Assembly (NCBI RefSeq): GCF_944387275.1
Contig: NZ_CALXEG010000012.1
Location: 1 to 64,000, forward strand
Origin: an uncultured Pseudoflavonifractor sp.
GTDB lineage: Bacteria; Bacillota; Clostridia; Oscillospirales; Oscillospiraceae
Reading direction: 5' to 3'
DNA length: 64,000 nt
Part shown: positions 53,156 to 62,814 of the stretch, piece by piece
How the letters are laid out: each line of letters begins with the position of its first letter
Numbering within the stretch: the stretch's first letter is position 1
Notes under the pieces: generated by a model
The model's database searches: none
Seen by the model: only the letters and a program-made list of their open reading frames with translations
Told to the model about the DNA's origin: nothing
Program-made: the position numbers and the translations under genes

Positions 53156-54463
53156 ATGGAACAATTCATTGCGATATGGAAGGAAAACATATTCTGGCTG
53201 ACAGTTCTCTGCGGCTGTCTCCCATTTTGCTGGCGGCTGCCCCGCCGCCGGTATTTTCCTGCTAAATTTCTCCTGGGTCTGGCTGTTCAGGCCGCCTTTG
53301 CTATGAGCTGGGCGGAGTATGTTGAAAAGGCTTTCTCTCGGAATGCGCTTTTGGAATCCACTCCCTATGTTATCCACATTTTTCTCTTTACGCTCATGAT
53401 ACGCTGGTGCTATGAGTGCGACATGGTTGGAGCTGCATTCTGCGCTATGTGCGGCTACTGCCTGCAGCATATTGCGAGCCGGATTCATCTGGTATTTTGG
53501 ATGGCGGTTGGCTCCAGATGGGAGTGGCTGCGCGATCCCTCGGTGTATCTGTTTTTTGCGGGCACGTATGTGGTGGGGTATCAGGCATTCAAAAAGAGGT
53601 CAGGCGGTGTGATGAACATCATCCGGGTGGACGCCGTCGGACAGCTGATCATCTCCGCCATCGCATTGTTTGCCATGAATATTGTGGAGATGATACAGTT
53701 TTTGTACCAGCCGGCCGCAAAAGATCCGCTGGTAAACATGAGCGGCCCGATTATGGCGGTGCTGTTTACCTGCATCACACTGATGCTGGAGTTCAACCTG
53801 CTGTCCTACAAGACGGCAGAGACGGAGCGCAACACGCTCAAAGAGATCGTACAGGAAAAGCGGAACCAGACCGAGTTTGAAAAAAAGATGATGGAAGCGG
53901 TCAACATGAATGCCCATGACCTGAAATACAAGGTCAAGGACGGCGCGCTGCTGCAGGACGCCCAGCGGGATATTGAGAGGGCCGTGGACGCATATGATAC
54001 CGCGCTCCACACCGGCAACGAGGCGCTGGATATCATCCTCTCCAAAAAGAAGCTGGACTGCTTCCGGAGGGGCATCCAGCTCATCTGCATTGCGGACGGG
54101 AAACGCCTGGATTTTATGAGCGAGTCGGATATTTTTACCCTGTTCGGAAATATTCTGGACAACGCGATTGAAGGTGTGGAGCGTCTGGACGACCCGGACG
54201 ACCGCATTATCCAGCTGAATGTCGTGGGAAGAAACAGTTTTGTTCAGATCCGGGAGGAAAATTACTTTCGGGATGGCCTGCTGCTCTCCGGGCAGACGCT
54301 GATGACCACCAAAGAGGACAAGGAGCACCACGGCTACGGCATGAAGAGCATTGCCCTGCTGGTGGAGAAATACGGAGGACATCACAAGATCGAGACACAG
54401 GAGAACCTTTTTGCGCTGGATATCCTGCTGCCCATGCGGGACAGGCAGAATGGGGAGCGCTGA
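53156..54463 (+). CDS. GHKL-type sensor histidine kinase (AgrC-like)
   Basis: This 435-residue membrane kinase has five to six N-terminal helices (about residues 12-215) forming the sensor. A dimerisation helix with the phospho-acceptor region NMNAHDLKYKVKDG lies near 250, then a GHKL ATPase with N-box NILDNAIEGVERL near 331 and G-box HGYGMKSIALLVEKYGG near 393. It is paired with the LytTR regulator nine bases upstream and ends at a strong terminator (54524-54564). The signal is not apparent; AgrC-like kinases commonly sense peptides, but no peptide gene is visible. Confidence 0.92.
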   Translation: MEQFIAIWKENIFWLTVLCGCLPFCWRLPRRRYFPAKFLLGLAVQAAFAMSWAEYVEKAFSRNALLESTPYVIHIFLFTLMIRWCYECDMVGAAFCAMCGYCLQHIASRIHLVFWMAVGSRWEWLRDPSVYLFFAGTYVVGYQAFKKRSGGVMNIIRVDAVGQLIISAIALFAMNIVEMIQFLYQPAAKDPLVNMSGPIMAVLFTCITLMLEFNLLSYKTAETERNTLKEIVQEKRNQTEFEKKMMEAVNMNAHDLKYKVKDGALLQDAQRDIERAVDAYDTALHTGNEALDIILSKKKLDCFRRGIQLICIADGKRLDFMSESDIFTLFGNILDNAIEGVERLDDPDDRIIQLNVVGRNSFVQIREENYFRDGLLLSGQTLMTTKEDKEHHGYGMKSIALLVEKYGGHHKIETQENLFALDILLPMRDRQNGER

Positions 54464-54523
54464 CAAAAGCGCCATTCGGATACCCGGGCCTGTCCGTTGG
54501 GGCAGAGAAAACAAACTGTTTAC

Positions 54524-54564
54524 AAAGCGGACCGCCGGCATGTTGCCGGCGGTCCGCTTTTCTA
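54524..54564 (+). terminator. Terminator after the two-component system
   Basis: A 17-bp perfect stem, AAAGCGGACCGCCGGCA/TGCCGGCGGTCCGCTTT, with a TGT loop and TTCTAT. It isolates the regulators from the GH3 gene. Confidence 0.9.
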
Positions 54565-54668
54565 TATAACGCACAAAAATTCTGCTTCCAAGAGGGGGAA
54601 TTCTGGAGAAGAAAATCGTTCTGCGTGTCAGGTTTCGTTGCGAGATGTACAGATTACGGGGGAGCCCA

Positions 54669-54697
54669 TTGAGGTAATTTGTCATATCCTCTAAGAT
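54669..54697 (+). promoter_or_regulatory. Possible promoter of the GH3 cluster
   Basis: TTGAGG (54669-54674), a 17-base spacer and TAAGAT (54692-54697). It is weak, which would suit activation by the upstream LytTR regulator, but no clear LytTR repeat is seen. Confidence 0.45.
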
Positions 54698-54755
54698 TGG
54701 CGTCAAGGAGGCGGATACAGCCTCAAATCCAGAAAAGGAAAGAGGAGGAACCCGA

Positions 54756-57700
54756 ATGAAACTTACCAAAAGGCATGGTAAAAGAGTGGCCGCATTGCTC
54801 CTGAGCGCAGCGATGACCGTGGGACTGGCTGCCTGCGACGGGACCGCTGCTCCCAGCGCATCTGCTCCCGGCACCACGCCCAGCGCGACCCCTGCGGGCG
54901 GGGAACAGACGGCGACGGACCTGATCCAGGAGACGCTGGTGGAGGCCACCGGCACCCAGACCGGCAATCTTGCGGCTCAGGGCAAGTATTACACCGACTT
55001 CAGCACCATTGACGAGGCCAGAGAGCTGGGCGAGCAGCTGAACATCGAAGTGGGTAGTGAAGGCTTTGTTCTGCTGAAGAACCAGGACAACACCCTTCCC
55101 CTGTCCGACACGGAGCGGAATATCACCCTGTTCGGCTATCGGAGCAGCCGGCTCCAGACCGTGGGCGGCGGCTCCGGCGCAGGCGACGGCTTCGGGCACG
55201 AGTGGACCCTCCAGGAGAGCATGGAGGAGGCTGGCCTGAATGTCAACGAGAAGCTCCTGAACTATTACAGCGGCGTTGACAACCCTGACGCGCTGGAGCT
55301 GGATCCGGACACCTACGCCGCCTCCATCGAGGGGACCTTTGACTTCTACGGGGATGCGGTGCTGTGGACGATCTCCAGAACCGGATCGGAAGGCCGCGAC
55401 CTTCTGACGGCGGAGGTGCCCGGTCACAGCGATCCTACCGAGCACTATCTGGAGCTGGACGACAACGAGAAGAAGGTCTATGAGTACCTGAAGGAGCTCA
55501 AGCAGGAGGGCCGGATCCAGAAGTTCATCGTGATCGTGAACAGCGCCAACGCCTTTGAGCTGGGCGACATGCAGGACGACAGCGATGTGGACGCCATCAT
55601 CTGGGTGGGCCACCCCGGCAACGCGGGCATCGCGGCGCTGGGCAAGATCCTGACCGGCGAGGTCAACCCCTCCGGCCATCTGGTGGACATCTTCGCCAGA
55701 GATTTCACCCAGGACCCCACCTGGAGCAACTTCGGCAGCAACGTGCAGAACGGATTGGACAACTACGTCTACTATGACGACAACGGCACCCTTACGGACA
55801 GCGGCTACCGCTCCGTGGAGTACCGGGAGGGCATTTACATTGGCTACCGCTGGTATGAGACCGTGGCGGCGGATATGGAGGCCCAGTCCGAGGGCAGCGG
55901 CGAGAGCTGGTACCAGGAGAACGTGGTCTATCCCTTCGGCTACGGCCTGAGCTACACCACCTTTGACTGGGAGCTGACCGGCGTGGCTGAGACTGCCGTG
56001 ATTGATGCCCCCAACCGCACCGTCACCATGCAGGTGAAGGTCACCAACACCGGCGATGTGGCCGGCAAGGACGTGGTCCAGGTCTACGCCTCCCAGCCTT
56101 ACACCGACGGCGGCATTGAGAAGGCCGCCCGGGTCCTGATGGGATTTGCCAAGACCGACCTGCTCCAGCCCGGCGAGAGCCAGGTCGTACAGGTCCAGTT
56201 TGTGGCCCAGGACATGGCGTCCTATGACTACAACGACAAAAACGGAAACGGCTTCAAGGGCTACGAGTTGGAGGCCGGCGACTACATCATCTCCATCAAC
56301 CGCAACTCCCACGAGGTGGTGGACAGCGTCGTGCGGACCGTGGAGGGCGATGGCATCCTCTGCGAGACCGACCTGACCTCCGGCAACGCCATCGGCAATG
56401 TTTACAGCGGCGGCGAGACTGTCAACGGCAAGAACGTGGAGCGCTACAAGTCCACCAACGACGCCCTGGAGGCCAATGAGATCAGCCGTGAGGGCGGCCT
56501 GGAGCTTCCCACTCCCTCCACTCAGGAGGACCGCACCATCACCGCCGAAAAGAAGGCGTTCTATGACGCCGAGGAGACCTATCTGGCCTATCAGGACCAG
56601 GAGACCGACCCCTGGTATGTGGCTGCCACCCCGGAGACCTGGACCCAGTCCAACGCCGAGACAGAGACGGTTACTCTCACCATTGAGGGGAACGCCACCA
56701 ACCCCACCCCCCGCACTACCACCCAGATTCAGCGAGCGGACGGCAGCCGGGCGGAGATCCTGCTCAGCGACATGAGCGGCATCTCCTACACCGAGCCCCA
56801 GGTTGATGAAAACGGCAACGTCATCCTGGGCACCGACGAGGGGAGCCAGAAGTGGGACGAGTTCATGAACCAGCTCACCTGGTCGGAGATGGCCTCCATC
56901 GTGACCCAGGGCTACTATCTCTCCCCCGCCCTGCCCGCCATCGACAAGGTGGAAGGCGTAGACGGTGACGGCCCCTCCCAGGTGAAGGCCGGCTTCTATA
57001 ACCGCACCACCCCCGGCGGCACACTCTGGGCCTGCGGCTGCGTGGTGGCCGCCACCTTCAACACTGAGCTGGCCGCCGCCATCGGCAACATGTGCGGCAA
57101 CGAGGCCCTGTTCCTGAACCTGGGCGGCTGGTACGGCCCCGGTCTGGAGATCCACCGCTCTCCCTTCGGCGGACGTAACTTTGAGTACTACTCCGAGGAC
57201 GGCGTCCTGGCCGGCAAGATCTCTGCCGCGCTCATTGGCGGCGTCCAGGCCAAGGGCGTGCGTACCTATATGAAGCACATGTTCCTGAACAACCAGGAGA
57301 CCAACCGGAGCACTCTGGGCGGCGTCTTTACCTGGTGCAACGAGCAGGCCATCCGCGAGATCTATGTAAAGCCCTATGAGTACGCCGTGAAGTACGGACA
57401 CTCCACCGGCAGCATGTCCGGCATGAACCGGGTGGGCGACGCCATGTGCTATACCAACTATGCCACCATGACCGCGCTGATGCGGGACGAGTGGGGCTAT
57501 CAGGGTGCCAACGTGACCGACACCCTGTTCAACAGCGAGTACCACACCTTTGACGCAATGGTCCGTGCCGGCCAGGACATCCCCCTGGGCGTCCGTCCCG
57601 GCGGCTATGCCGAGCCCCTCTCCGGCACCTGGGATCCCACTGCCAATGACGGCCGGGGCGGCGTGCTGATCAAGGCCGACGCAGAGGCGGAGACAGACAC

Positions 57701-58058
57701 CGTCCTCTCTCCCACCCAGTACTACGCCGTGCGTATGTGCGCCCAGCACATCCTCTACTCTGCTGCCAACAACCTGGATATCCACAACCAGATGCACGCA
57801 TTTGAGTTCACCGACCTCGCTGTGGAGTTCTCCGCAGAGAGCGGCGAGGCCGACGTGAGCCACTCCGATGCTACGGCAGAGGCAATTGCCGTGACTTACA
57901 GCACCGAAAGCCCGCTGCCCGAGGGCCTGACCCTGACGCCGGATGGCATGCTCACCGGCGAGGTGGCCGCTGGCACGCCTGCCTTTACGATTCAGGTCGA
58001 CGTCCGGGCTGACTACTATCTGTACTTCACCTACAATGTAACCGTCACCGTAGTGTAA
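54756..58058 (+). CDS. GH3 beta-glucosidase-type lipoprotein, permuted domain order
   Basis: This 1100-residue surface lipoprotein (lipobox LAAC, Cys27) belongs to GH3 but has its domains in reversed order. The alpha/beta-sandwich comes first (GSEGFVLLKNQDNTLPLSD near residue 98, GGGSGAGDGFGHEW near 137), then a fibronectin-III-like domain (YPFGYGLSYTTFDW near 390), and last the TIM barrel (DGDGPSQVKAG near 737, YGPGLEIHRSPFGGRNFEYY near 793). Asp922 in ANVTDTLFN aligns with the GH3 nucleophile, where SDW is usual. A small Ig-like domain ends the protein (about 1035-1100). The likely role is release of glucose or xylose from plant or host beta-glycosides at the cell surface. GAGGAGG precedes ATG 54756. 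Confidence 0.9.
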   Translation: MKLTKRHGKRVAALLLSAAMTVGLAACDGTAAPSASAPGTTPSATPAGGEQTATDLIQETLVEATGTQTGNLAAQGKYYTDFSTIDEARELGEQLNIEVGSEGFVLLKNQDNTLPLSDTERNITLFGYRSSRLQTVGGGSGAGDGFGHEWTLQESMEEAGLNVNEKLLNYYSGVDNPDALELDPDTYAASIEGTFDFYGDAVLWTISRTGSEGRDLLTAEVPGHSDPTEHYLELDDNEKKVYEYLKELKQEGRIQKFIVIVNSANAFELGDMQDDSDVDAIIWVGHPGNAGIAALGKILTGEVNPSGHLVDIFARDFTQDPTWSNFGSNVQNGLDNYVYYDDNGTLTDSGYRSVEYREGIYIGYRWYETVAADMEAQSEGSGESWYQENVVYPFGYGLSYTTFDWELTGVAETAVIDAPNRTVTMQVKVTNTGDVAGKDVVQVYASQPYTDGGIEKAARVLMGFAKTDLLQPGESQVVQVQFVAQDMASYDYNDKNGNGFKGYELEAGDYIISINRNSHEVVDSVVRTVEGDGILCETDLTSGNAIGNVYSGGETVNGKNVERYKSTNDALEANEISREGGLELPTPSTQEDRTITAEKKAFYDAEETYLAYQDQETDPWYVAATPETWTQSNAETETVTLTIEGNATNPTPRTTTQIQRADGSRAEILLSDMSGISYTEPQVDENGNVILGTDEGSQKWDEFMNQLTWSEMASIVTQGYYLSPALPAIDKVEGVDGDGPSQVKAGFYNRTTPGGTLWACGCVVAATFNTELAAAIGNMCGNEALFLNLGGWYGPGLEIHRSPFGGRNFEYYSEDGVLAGKISAALIGGVQAKGVRTYMKHMFLNNQETNRSTLGGVFTWCNEQAIREIYVKPYEYAVKYGHSTGSMSGMNRVGDAMCYTNYATMTALMRDEWGYQGANVTDTLFNSEYHTFDAMVRAGQDIPLGVRPGGYAEPLSGTWDPTANDGRGGVLIKADAEAETDTVLSPTQYYAVRMCAQHILYSAANNLDIHNQMHAFEFTDLAVEFSAESGEADVSHSDATAEAIAVTYSTESPLPEGLTLTPDGMLTGEVAAGTPAFTIQVDVRADYYLYFTYNVTVTVV

Positions 58059-58088
58059 CCCGAATCCCTGACAGAATAGGAGGAATGT

Positions 58089-58123
58089 CCGTGGAGGCAC
58101 TGTCGCCGACAGCGCCTCCACGG
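58089..58123 (+). promoter_or_regulatory. Leader hairpin between ribosome site and start codon
   Basis: CCGTGGAGGC and CTGTCG pair with CGACAG and GCCTCCACGG, a 17-bp stem with one mismatch. AGGAGG (58078-58083) lies before the stem and ATG 58135 after it, so folding would bring them about 16 bases apart. There is no T-tract. Confidence 0.55.
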
Positions 58124-58134
58124 CAAAGTAAACT

Positions 58135-59472
58135 ATGAAAAAGCACAAACTTGCTCGCTTTCTTGCACCGATTTGCGCGCTGACGCTGCTGCTCAGCTCC
58201 TGCGGCGGAGGCGGCGAAGGCGGCAGCGGCAATTCCGGATCGTTTGAGATTGAAGTGACCACCCTGCCCACCAAGACCGAGTACGCCATCGGTGAGGAAT
58301 TCTCTGTTGCCGGCGGTGAGCTCACCGTGACCAACGCCGACGGCTCCACCGCTACGGTCAGCCTGGAGGATGACGGCGTGACCCTCTCCGAGGTCAATAC
58401 GGACAGCGCGGGGCGGAAGAGCATCACTGTCAACTATGGCGGGGAGCGTACCCGCTTCGATATCACTGTAAAGCCGTACGTAGTCACCTTTGACATGGGC
58501 GGACACGGCTCCCTGGATCCGGTGGAAGTTACGGAAGCCGGTCCCGTGGCCGACATGCCCACGGACCCCACCGCGGAGGACGCGGAATTTGACGGCTGGT
58601 ACTACAACGCCGAGTGCTCTGACCCCTTTGACCCCGACGCACAGGTGACCGAAGATATCACCCTGTACGCCAAGTGGGTCGAGGCAGGCACAAACTACCT
58701 GACCGTCACCTTTGATTTGGGCTACACCGGCGCCCCCGAGGCCCAGGTGGTCAATGTGGAGGAGAATGCCACCGTAAGCCAGCCCAGCGATCCCACCCGT
58801 GCCGGCTACAGCTTCAACGGCTGGTTTGCCGACCCTGAGGGAACTGTGGCCTATGACTTCTCCGCTCCCGTCACTGCTGCTCAGACCGCCTATGCCACCT
58901 GGACCCGCACCGCCAGCGGCACCAATGAGTATGTCTTCGAGGCCGAGGATATCGACCTGACCGGCAAGCGGGGCAACGGCTACTCCGGAGAGGCGGAGGG
59001 TGTCGGCCTGATCCAGCGGGAGGCGGAGAACAGCCCCACCCAGGCCAGCAACAACCGTTTTGTAGGCTATACCTATACGCCCAACCTGACGCTGGACTTC
59101 CATATCGTCTCGGACATGGCGGTCTCCGACGCCACCATCGTGGCCAGACTGTCGGGTGAGTTTGCCGACCTGACTCTGACCCCCGACATGTTCACCATCT
59201 CACTCAACGGCGAGTCCATCGACTACGGTAAGATCGAGATCACGGACGTGCCCTCCGGCGGCGTAAAGGCCTTTGAGGACTTCGTGCTTATCGAGGGTGC
59301 CTCTCTGGTGGAGGGTGAGAACCACCTCTCCTTCCTGGTGAATAACGATGATAACTGGATCGGCGGCGGCACCGTGGCTGCTACGGCTCCGGTGATCGAC
59401 AATGTAAAAATCACCACCAGCGCTGTCCTGTGGTGGAACGGCGACTTCGGCCTGCCCATGGATAACTATTGA
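58135..59472 (+). CDS. Surface lipoprotein with Ig-like, InlB B-type and CBM-like domains
   Basis: This 445-residue lipoprotein (lipobox LSSC, Cys23) contains no visible catalytic site. After a Gly-rich linker (GGGGEGGSGNSG) come a bacterial Ig-like domain (about 38-117, with YAIGEEFSVAGGELTV), two InlB B-type repeats (about 120-182 and 186-258, with EFDGWYYN and YSFNGWFADPEG as the typical F-x-GW) and a C-terminal carbohydrate-binding-like domain (about 262-445, starting YVFEAEDIDLTG). It sits between two GH3 genes and probably helps hold substrate or enzyme at the surface. The ribosome site is separated from ATG 58135 by a hairpin. Confidence 0.82.
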   Translation: MKKHKLARFLAPICALTLLLSSCGGGGEGGSGNSGSFEIEVTTLPTKTEYAIGEEFSVAGGELTVTNADGSTATVSLEDDGVTLSEVNTDSAGRKSITVNYGGERTRFDITVKPYVVTFDMGGHGSLDPVEVTEAGPVADMPTDPTAEDAEFDGWYYNAECSDPFDPDAQVTEDITLYAKWVEAGTNYLTVTFDLGYTGAPEAQVVNVEENATVSQPSDPTRAGYSFNGWFADPEGTVAYDFSAPVTAAQTAYATWTRTASGTNEYVFEAEDIDLTGKRGNGYSGEAEGVGLIQREAENSPTQASNNRFVGYTYTPNLTLDFHIVSDMAVSDATIVARLSGEFADLTLTPDMFTISLNGESIDYGKIEITDVPSGGVKAFEDFVLIEGASLVEGENHLSFLVNNDDNWIGGGTVAATAPVIDNVKITTSAVLWWNGDFGLPMDNY

Positions 59473-59483
59473 TCCCACTGCGA

Positions 59484-59526
59484 CCGCTGTTCCCGTCCCT
59501 GTGCGGGGCGGGAACAGCGGCGTTTT
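59484..59526 (+). terminator. Terminator after the lipoprotein gene
   Basis: CCGCTGTTCCCG / CGGGAACAGCGG with an inner GTCCC/GGGGC extension, followed by CGTTTTT. Confidence 0.85.
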
Positions 59527-59581
59527 TGTGAGAAAGAGAACGCTGGGAGCTGTGCTTTAATGTCATAAGGGAGGAAAACAA

Positions 59582-62512
59582 ATGAAAAACAGAGGACGGC
59601 GCGCATGGATCATCACCACGTCGGTGGTCCTCGTGCTTCTGATTGTACTGAATACCGCCGCCGTTGTGCTCTTTGATCTGCTCAACATCGTCATGCCGGG
59701 CGGCGGCATACGGGCCCTCTATGCCGACGGCGTGGAGGCCTCCTATGTCTCCGACTACGCCAGCAAGGAGGAGGCGCTGGAGCACGCCAACGAGCTGAAC
59801 GTGGACCTGTGCCGGGAGGGCTTTGTGCTCCTGAAGAATGAGAACAGCGCCCTGCCCATCGCCACCCCCGAGTCGGACAGCGCCGTCACCCAGCGGCCCA
59901 AGATCTCCGTGTTCGGCAAGAACAGCGTGAACCTGGCCTACGGCGGCTCCGGTTCCGGCGGCGCCGACACCGCCGACGCCGTGGACCTGTACACCGCCCT
60001 GGACGCGGCCGGCTTCGACTGCAACCCCACCCTCAAGTCCTTCTATGAGGACGAGTCCAAGTCCGGCCCCGCTCGCAAGGGCAACTCCAGCGACCTGGAC
60101 AGCGGCAACAGCATCTCCATCGCCACCGGCGAGACCCCCCAGTCCATGTACACCGCCGATGTGACCGGCTCCTATGCCCAGTACAGCGACGCCGCCCTGG
60201 TGGTGTTCACCCGGGTGGGCGGCGAGGGCTTCGACCTGCCCCGCACCATGGGCTCCGCCGAGGGCGCCCGCGACCCGGAGGACACCTACCTCCAGCTGGA
60301 CCAGAACGAGACCGACCTGCTCGCCGCTGTGTGTGAGGCCGGGTTCGACCACGTCATCGTCATCATCAACAGCGGCGCGGCCATGGAGCTGACCTTCCTG
60401 ACCGACCCCGCCTACTACGCCTACCAGGAGCAGATCGACGGCTGCATCTGGATGGGCTTCCCCGGCAACACGGGCACCACCGCCCTGGCCGAGATCCTCA
60501 ACGGCACCGTCAACCCCTCCGGCCGCACCGTGGACACCTACGCCGCCGACCTGAAGCAGGACCCCACCTTCTACAACTTCGGCGACAACATGCAGACCGA
60601 CGGCGACCGCTACACGACGAATGGGGAGACCCAGCGCTACTTCTTCGTGGACTACGAGGAGGGCATCTACACCGGCTACAAGTACTATGAGACCCGGGGC
60701 TTTACCGACGGCGAGGAGTGGTACAGCGAGCATGTGGTCTACCCCTTCGGCTACGGCCTGAGCTACACCACCTTTGAGTGGACCATTGCCGACGCCTCCG
60801 CCATCGAGAACGCCACCATCGCCGCCGACGGCCTCTATGAGGTCCAGGTGCAGGTGACCAACACCGGCGCTGTGGCCGGCAAGGACGTGGTGGAGCTCTT
60901 CGCCCACGCCCCCTACTATGAGGGCGGCATTGAGAAGGCCCACGAGGTGCTGGTGGATTTCGCCAAGACCGACCTGCTCCAGCCCGGCGAGAGCCAGACC
61001 GTCACCCTCACCTTCAACCCCTACTATCTGGCCTCCTACGACTACAAGGACGCCAACGGCAACGGCTTCAAGGGCTACGAGCTGGAGGAGGCCACCGGCT
61101 CCGACGGCTACCAGCTCTTTGTCAGCCGCAACGCCCATGAGGTGGTGGAGACCATCCCCTTCGCCGTGCCCACCGGCGGCATCCGCTATGAGACCGACCC
61201 GGTCACCGGCACGGCGGTGCAGAACCTGTACACCGACCTGGACGACCCCATGTTCAACTCTGACTACCAGCTCTCCACCATCCTCTCCCGCAGCGACTGG
61301 GAGGGCACCTGGCCCACCACCCCCACCGCGGAAGACCGTGAGGTCAGCGCCGAGTTCATCAATGCGCTGAAGGATATTTCCACCAACAATCCCACCGACT
61401 ACGATTCGGAACCCATGCCCTGGTACGATGAGGACAACGGTCTGGATCTGCGGGACCTGCTGGAGCAGAGCGACGTGGAGCCGGAAAACCCCGGCGACCC
61501 GCTGGTGTCCTATGACGCGGAGCTGTGGGAGGACCTGCTGGACCAGGCCAGCCTGGATGAGATGGTGGCCATGTACGACTACGGCGCCTTCCAGACCAAG
61601 GCCATGGACAGCATCGGCAAGCCCAAGACCAACGACACCGACGGCCCGGTGGGCTTCGTCAACTTCATGGACGGCACCACCTTCTACGGCACCTGCTCCT
61701 ACTGCGCCGAGGTAGTCATTGCCTCCACCTGGAACCAGGCGCTGGTCGAGGACTTCGGCGTGTCCGTGGGCAACGAGGGCATCTGGGGCAACGCCCGGGG
61801 CGACGGCATGCCCTACTCCGGCTGGTACGCACCCGCCTGCAACATCCACCGCTCTCCCTTCGGCGGCCGCAACTTCGAGTACTACTCCGAGGACGGCATC
61901 CTCAGCGGCAAGATGGCCGCCGCCGTGGTCCGGGGCTGCCAGAGCAAGGGCGTGTACTGCTACGTCAAGCACTTCGCCCTCAACGAGCAGGAGACCCACC
62001 GCTCCATCGGCGGCGACTGCTCCTGGGTCACCGAGCAGGCCATGCGTGAGACCTTCCTCAAGCCCTTTGAGCTGGCGGTGAAGGAGGGCGGCACCCGGGC
62101 CATGATGAGCTCCTTCAACCGCATCGGCACCCGCTGGACCGGCGGCGACTACCGCCTGCTGACCACCATTCTGCGGGACGAGTGGGGCTTCCGGGGCATG
62201 GTGCTGTGCGACTTCAACACCGTGCCCGACTACATGGACTCCCGTCAGATGGCCTATGCCGGCGGCTCCATCAACCTGGCCACCACCCCCGTGAGCTGGT
62301 GCGACACCTCCGACGTGGCCGACGTGATCGTCCTGCGCCAGTGCACCAAGGACGTGCTCTACACGGTGGTCAACTCCAATGCCATGAACGGCGAGGTCAT
62401 CGGCTACGCCATGCCCATCTGGACCATGGTGCTCATTGCGGTGGATGTCGTGGCGGTACTGGGCCTTGCGGTGCGAGGAGTTATAGTATTCCGGAAAAAG
62501 AAAGATATATAA
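59582..62512 (+). CDS. Membrane-anchored GH3 beta-glucosidase-type enzyme, permuted domain order
   Basis: This 976-residue GH3 enzyme has a membrane helix at each end (about 10-36 and 938-965, the latter followed by RKKKDI). The domain order is reversed, as in the protein at 54756: the alpha/beta-sandwich (CREGFVLLKNENSALPI near residue 77, YGGSGSGGADT near 120), a fibronectin-III-like domain (FGYGLSYTTFEW near 390), then the TIM barrel (NDTDGPVGF near 683, ACNIHRSPFGGRNFEYYSED near 753, VKHFALNEQETHR near 797). Asp877 in MVLCDFNTV is the likely nucleophile. GGGAGG precedes ATG 59582. It probably faces outward and cleaves beta-glycosides. An N-terminal helix plus C-terminal anchor is uncommon for GH3. 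Confidence 0.9.
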   Translation: MKNRGRRAWIITTSVVLVLLIVLNTAAVVLFDLLNIVMPGGGIRALYADGVEASYVSDYASKEEALEHANELNVDLCREGFVLLKNENSALPIATPESDSAVTQRPKISVFGKNSVNLAYGGSGSGGADTADAVDLYTALDAAGFDCNPTLKSFYEDESKSGPARKGNSSDLDSGNSISIATGETPQSMYTADVTGSYAQYSDAALVVFTRVGGEGFDLPRTMGSAEGARDPEDTYLQLDQNETDLLAAVCEAGFDHVIVIINSGAAMELTFLTDPAYYAYQEQIDGCIWMGFPGNTGTTALAEILNGTVNPSGRTVDTYAADLKQDPTFYNFGDNMQTDGDRYTTNGETQRYFFVDYEEGIYTGYKYYETRGFTDGEEWYSEHVVYPFGYGLSYTTFEWTIADASAIENATIAADGLYEVQVQVTNTGAVAGKDVVELFAHAPYYEGGIEKAHEVLVDFAKTDLLQPGESQTVTLTFNPYYLASYDYKDANGNGFKGYELEEATGSDGYQLFVSRNAHEVVETIPFAVPTGGIRYETDPVTGTAVQNLYTDLDDPMFNSDYQLSTILSRSDWEGTWPTTPTAEDREVSAEFINALKDISTNNPTDYDSEPMPWYDEDNGLDLRDLLEQSDVEPENPGDPLVSYDAELWEDLLDQASLDEMVAMYDYGAFQTKAMDSIGKPKTNDTDGPVGFVNFMDGTTFYGTCSYCAEVVIASTWNQALVEDFGVSVGNEGIWGNARGDGMPYSGWYAPACNIHRSPFGGRNFEYYSEDGILSGKMAAAVVRGCQSKGVYCYVKHFALNEQETHRSIGGDCSWVTEQAMRETFLKPFELAVKEGGTRAMMSSFNRIGTRWTGGDYRLLTTILRDEWGFRGMVLCDFNTVPDYMDSRQMAYAGGSINLATTPVSWCDTSDVADVIVLRQCTKDVLYTVVNSNAMNGEVIGYAMPIWTMVLIAVDVVAVLGLAVRGVIVFRKKKDI

Positions 62513-62539
62513 GCAAATAAAGGTATTGACACACCTTTA

Positions 62540-62579
62540 AAACGGCGGCTCTAAATTTGAGCCGCCGTTTCCTTTTTTC
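62540..62579 (+). terminator. Terminator after the second GH3 gene
   Basis: AAACGGCGGCTC TAAATTT GAGCCGCCGTTT, followed by CCTTTTTT. Confidence 0.9.
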
Positions 62580-62814
62580 TAAAATCAAGCAACAGAATCA
62601 TACTTTGTAATTTGGCACGGCGGCAACAGGAGGAGCCGCCATACACGACAACGTTTTTCGACATAAAACGCTGGGAGCCGCTCTGTAAAAAAGCCCATTT
62701 TTATTATCGGGACCGCCTGGCTATAAAGACAAGCAGGAATGATCTCGCACCGCCCTGGACCTCAGAAGCTGCCCTCATCTAAATATAGTTCGTAATGCTG
62801 AAGGGTCAAACCTG
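62580..62814. other. Gene-free stretch before the phage remnants
   Basis: I see no gene, hairpin or known site here. Base composition is AT-richer than in the GH3 genes. It probably is decayed element DNA. Confidence 0.5.

Noticed and set aside
52439..54463. Complete agr quorum-sensing locus
   Set aside because: Only the regulator and kinase are present; no AgrB-like protease or small peptide gene was found on either strand nearby.
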